Part shown: positions 14,436 to 16,487 of the stretch, piece after piece
Numbering within the stretch: the stretch's first letter is position 1
How the letters are laid out: each line of letters begins with the position of its first letter
DNA from: HGM04593 sp045588345
Lineage (GTDB): Bacteria > Bacteroidota > Bacteroidia > Bacteroidales > Bacteroidaceae
Assembly (NCBI GenBank): GCA_045588345.1
Contig: JAZNDZ010000135.1
Span: 1 to 16,487 of the forward strand
Direction of reading: 5' to 3'
Length of the DNA stretch: 16,487 bases
Made by a program: the position numbers and the translations under genes
The notes under the pieces: generated by a model
What the model was told of the DNA's origin: nothing
Seen by the model: the letters and a program-made list of their open reading frames with translations, nothing else
The model's database searches: none

Positions 14436-15503
14436 ATGAAGAAAAGCATAACATACATACTTTTTCTGCTGCTGTTGTTCTCGTGCGGCAACCGGCCACA
14501 AGAGAGCATGTTCACAATCGAGGGCAACACCGGAATTCCACAAAGCACCGTGTACCTTTTTGGCATTGACGGACGTTATCAGAGAACCGACTCGGCAAAG
14601 TGCGATGAAGAGGGCCGCTTCAGCCTGTCGATAAAAGCCGACACCGCAATGCCGCTTGCACTCATCACCCCCGACAGCAGATTCCTGCCACTGTTTGCCG
14701 AACCCATGCTCACGGCGACGCTGGAGAAAGACAGTACAGCCTCAAGCGGTTGGGACATCAAAGGCGGCACCATTCAGGAACTTCACGACAGCCTGTCAAG
14801 AGTGCTCGATGCATGCGACAACACAAAGAATATATACGAAAAGATTGATTCTTTCATACGTATTTACCCTGTCAGCGACGTAAACCTTGAAATAATACGC
14901 CGCTACATGACCGAACAACCGGATGTTGACTACAAGGAACTGCGTTCACGAGCCAACAAGCTTGGTGGTACGCTACAGGACCACAACTACTTTGTAACAG
15001 TACGCGAAAAGACCGACAGCAAGGTAAACAATGTTGAACACCGCTCAATGCCGTCTTTTGAATACCACACTGCCGACAGTGCGAAGATTACACAGGCAAC
15101 ATACCTGAGGAAGTACACCCTTGTGACATTCTGGGCCACATGGGACAAAGAGAGCCGCGAAAAAGTAAAGTTGCTTGCCGGCATACAGGACAGCATTGAA
15201 AGCAAGAGTTTTGCAATACTCAACATATCGCTTGACTACGACTCCGCTGCATGGAAGAAGTTCATCACCGAGGACAGCATTGCCGGAGACAATGTCATTG
15301 ACAGCAAAATGTTCAGCAGCCCGCTTGCGAAACAATTCAAGATAAAATCCTTGCCGTTCACCATGCTGGTAAGCCCCTATATGCGAGTCGTAAAGTACAA
15401 TATCGATTTACAGAGCGCCTTGCCGCTGATAGATTCCAGCACAAAAAAATATGACAAGGATACTGAGGCGAAGAACAAGAGGAACGCAAACAAAAAGAGA
15501 TAG
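14436..15503 (+). CDS. Thioredoxin-fold lipoprotein lacking the CXXC motif
   Basis: The 355-residue protein has a lipoprotein signal, LLLLFSC with Cys17, so it is envelope-anchored. The N-terminal part (about 25-115) resembles the DUF4369-type domain often found before TlpA-like thioredoxins in Bacteroidetes (TIEGNTGIPQSTVYLFG, then DEEGRFSLSI). The C-terminal part (about 205-335) is thioredoxin/AhpC-like: YTLVTFWATW, then ILNISLDYDSAAWKKFI, then FKIKSLPFTMLVSP with the cis-Pro-like LPFT. Where active relatives read WCxxC, this one reads W236-D237-K238-E239-S240, so both cysteines are gone and ordinary disulfide exchange is not expected. The lysine-rich tail is unusual. I chose ATG 14436 because it starts the signal peptide 7 bp after the typA stop; the frame itself extends to 14400. 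Function unknown; perhaps a binding or scaffold role. Confidence 0.85.
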   Translation: MKKSITYILFLLLLFSCGNRPQESMFTIEGNTGIPQSTVYLFGIDGRYQRTDSAKCDEEGRFSLSIKADTAMPLALITPDSRFLPLFAEPMLTATLEKDSTASSGWDIKGGTIQELHDSLSRVLDACDNTKNIYEKIDSFIRIYPVSDVNLEIIRRYMTEQPDVDYKELRSRANKLGGTLQDHNYFVTVREKTDSKVNNVEHRSMPSFEYHTADSAKITQATYLRKYTLVTFWATWDKESREKVKLLAGIQDSIESKSFAILNISLDYDSAAWKKFITEDSIAGDNVIDSKMFSSPLAKQFKIKSLPFTMLVSPYMRVVKYNIDLQSALPLIDSSTKKYDKDTEAKNKRNANKKR

Positions 15504-15506
15504 GAG

Positions 15507-16487
15507 ATGCTGGTCAAGGTTCTTGCTGCTGCCATACAAGGCATAAATGCGACACTGGTAACAATTGAGGTCAACGCACTGCGAGGTATAAAGTTCTACC
15601 TTGTAGGGTTGCCCGACAATGCGGTCAAAGAGAGTTACCAACGCATAAATTCCGCACTGCAGTACAACGGCATGCGCTTCCCGAGCAAGCAGATTATCGT
15701 AAACATGGCACCTGCCGACATAAAAAAAGAGGGGTCGGCATACGACCTTCCTATTGCAGTCGGCATTCTTGCTGCTGACGAAGCCGTATCGGCATCTAAA
15801 CTTGACAGATACCTCATCATGGGCGAATTGGGACTTGACGGAGTACTTGTACCGATAAAAGGAGCCCTGCCGATAACACTGAAAGCCAAGGAACTCGGCT
15901 ACGAAGGAATAATACTGCCGCGAGGCAATGCAGCAGAGGCGGCTGTTGCCGACGGCATAATGGTCTACGGAGCCGACAACATAATGCAGGTAATAAAATT
16001 CCTTAACGGCGAAGAGGAAATTGAGCCGTTTACCGTGGACATTGAGAAAGATTTCTACTCAAGACAGAGCAATTTTCCCTTTGACTTCAGCGAGGTACGC
16101 GGACAGGAGAGTGTGAAGCGCGCCTTTGAAGTTGCAGCCGCAGGCGGACATAACCTCATTATGGTAGGCCCTCCGGGCAGCGGAAAATCCATGATGGCAA
16201 AACGCCTGCCAAGCATTCTGCCCCCACTCACGCTAAGCGAGAGCCTTGAAACCACAAAGATACATTCAGTGAGCGGCATGATGCCCGACGGAATATCGCT
16301 AATTACACAGCGCCCGTTCCGCAGCCCCCACCATACAATATCATCAGTGGCACTTTGCGGCGGAGGTGCCAACCCCAAACCCGGCGAAATTTCGCTGGCA
16401 CACAACGGCGTGCTTTTCCTTGACGAACTGCCCGAATTCAGCCGCGACGTACTTGAAGTGATGCGCCAGCCGCTCGAGGACCGCAAG
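15507..16487 (+). CDS. comM: YifB/ComM-family AAA+ Mg-chelatase-like ATPase, 3' end cut by window
   Basis: The first 327 codons are present and the frame runs open off the window edge; full-length relatives are about 510 residues. The N-terminal ChlI-like domain reads VKVLAAAIQGINATLVTIEV, then FYLVGLPDNAVKES, NMAPADIKKEGSAYDLPIA and MGELGLDGVLVPIKG. The ATPase domain starts near FSEVRGQESVKRAFEVAAAGGHN. Walker A is GPPGSGKS (221-228) and Walker B is GVLFLDEL (301-308), with the family's RPFRSPHHTIS between them. ComM is a branch-migration helicase for natural transformation in some Proteobacteria; in Bacteroidales the role is less clear and the neutral name YifB is safer. It starts 3 bp after the preceding stop, so it is probably cotranscribed. 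Confidence 0.95.
   Translation, partial: MLVKVLAAAIQGINATLVTIEVNALRGIKFYLVGLPDNAVKESYQRINSALQYNGMRFPSKQIIVNMAPADIKKEGSAYDLPIAVGILAADEAVSASKLDRYLIMGELGLDGVLVPIKGALPITLKAKELGYEGIILPRGNAAEAAVADGIMVYGADNIMQVIKFLNGEEEIEPFTVDIEKDFYSRQSNFPFDFSEVRGQESVKRAFEVAAAGGHNLIMVGPPGSGKSMMAKRLPSILPPLTLSESLETTKIHSVSGMMPDGISLITQRPFRSPHHTISSVALCGGGANPKPGEISLAHNGVLFLDELPEFSRDVLEVMRQPLEDRK

Overview
The window looks like chromosomal DNA of a gut-type Bacteroidales bacterium (Bacteroidaceae/Prevotellaceae-like). The evidence is a SusC/SusD outer-membrane pair, Bacteroidetes-type promoter elements (TTTG, then about 19 bp, then TAnnTTTG), the lack of Shine-Dalgarno sequences, and TypA and S15 proteins of Bacteroidales type. 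No rRNA, tRNA, CRISPR array, integrase or transposase was seen.

Layout. Positions 1-1102 hold no convincing gene but are dense in palindromic repeats: an imperfect palindrome of about 250 bp (39-291), then a cassette (381-705) bounded by 47-bp perfect inverted repeats. Positions 1103-6504 carry a SusC-like TonB-dependent transporter and its SusD-like lipoprotein, closely spaced and ended by a strong hairpin. Positions 6819-10283 encode a secreted multidomain GH85 endo-beta-N-acetylglucosaminidase with the family's Asn/Glu catalytic pair. Together these form a small polysaccharide utilisation locus that probably targets N-linked glycans: the enzyme would cut the chitobiose core and SusC/SusD would import the released oligosaccharide. 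No regulator, mannosidase or other exoglycosidase is in view.

Positions 10395-11681 encode an NhaC-family Na+/H+ antiporter with its own promoter. Positions 11682-12054 contain a second copy of the repeat that lies inside the 381-705 cassette, followed by the rpsO terminator. rpsO (minus strand) and typA (plus strand) diverge from a shared intergenic region with one promoter each. Downstream of typA, in tight same-strand order, come a thioredoxin-fold lipoprotein that has lost its CXXC cysteines and the 5' part of a YifB/ComM-family AAA+ ATPase that runs off the end of the window.

The genes belong to known families. The least explained part is the non-coding repeat structure: the inverted-repeat cassette upstream of the transporter operon could be a mobile (MITE-like) element or an invertible regulatory segment, and its core recurs about 11 kb away with a compensating base-pair change in its stem.
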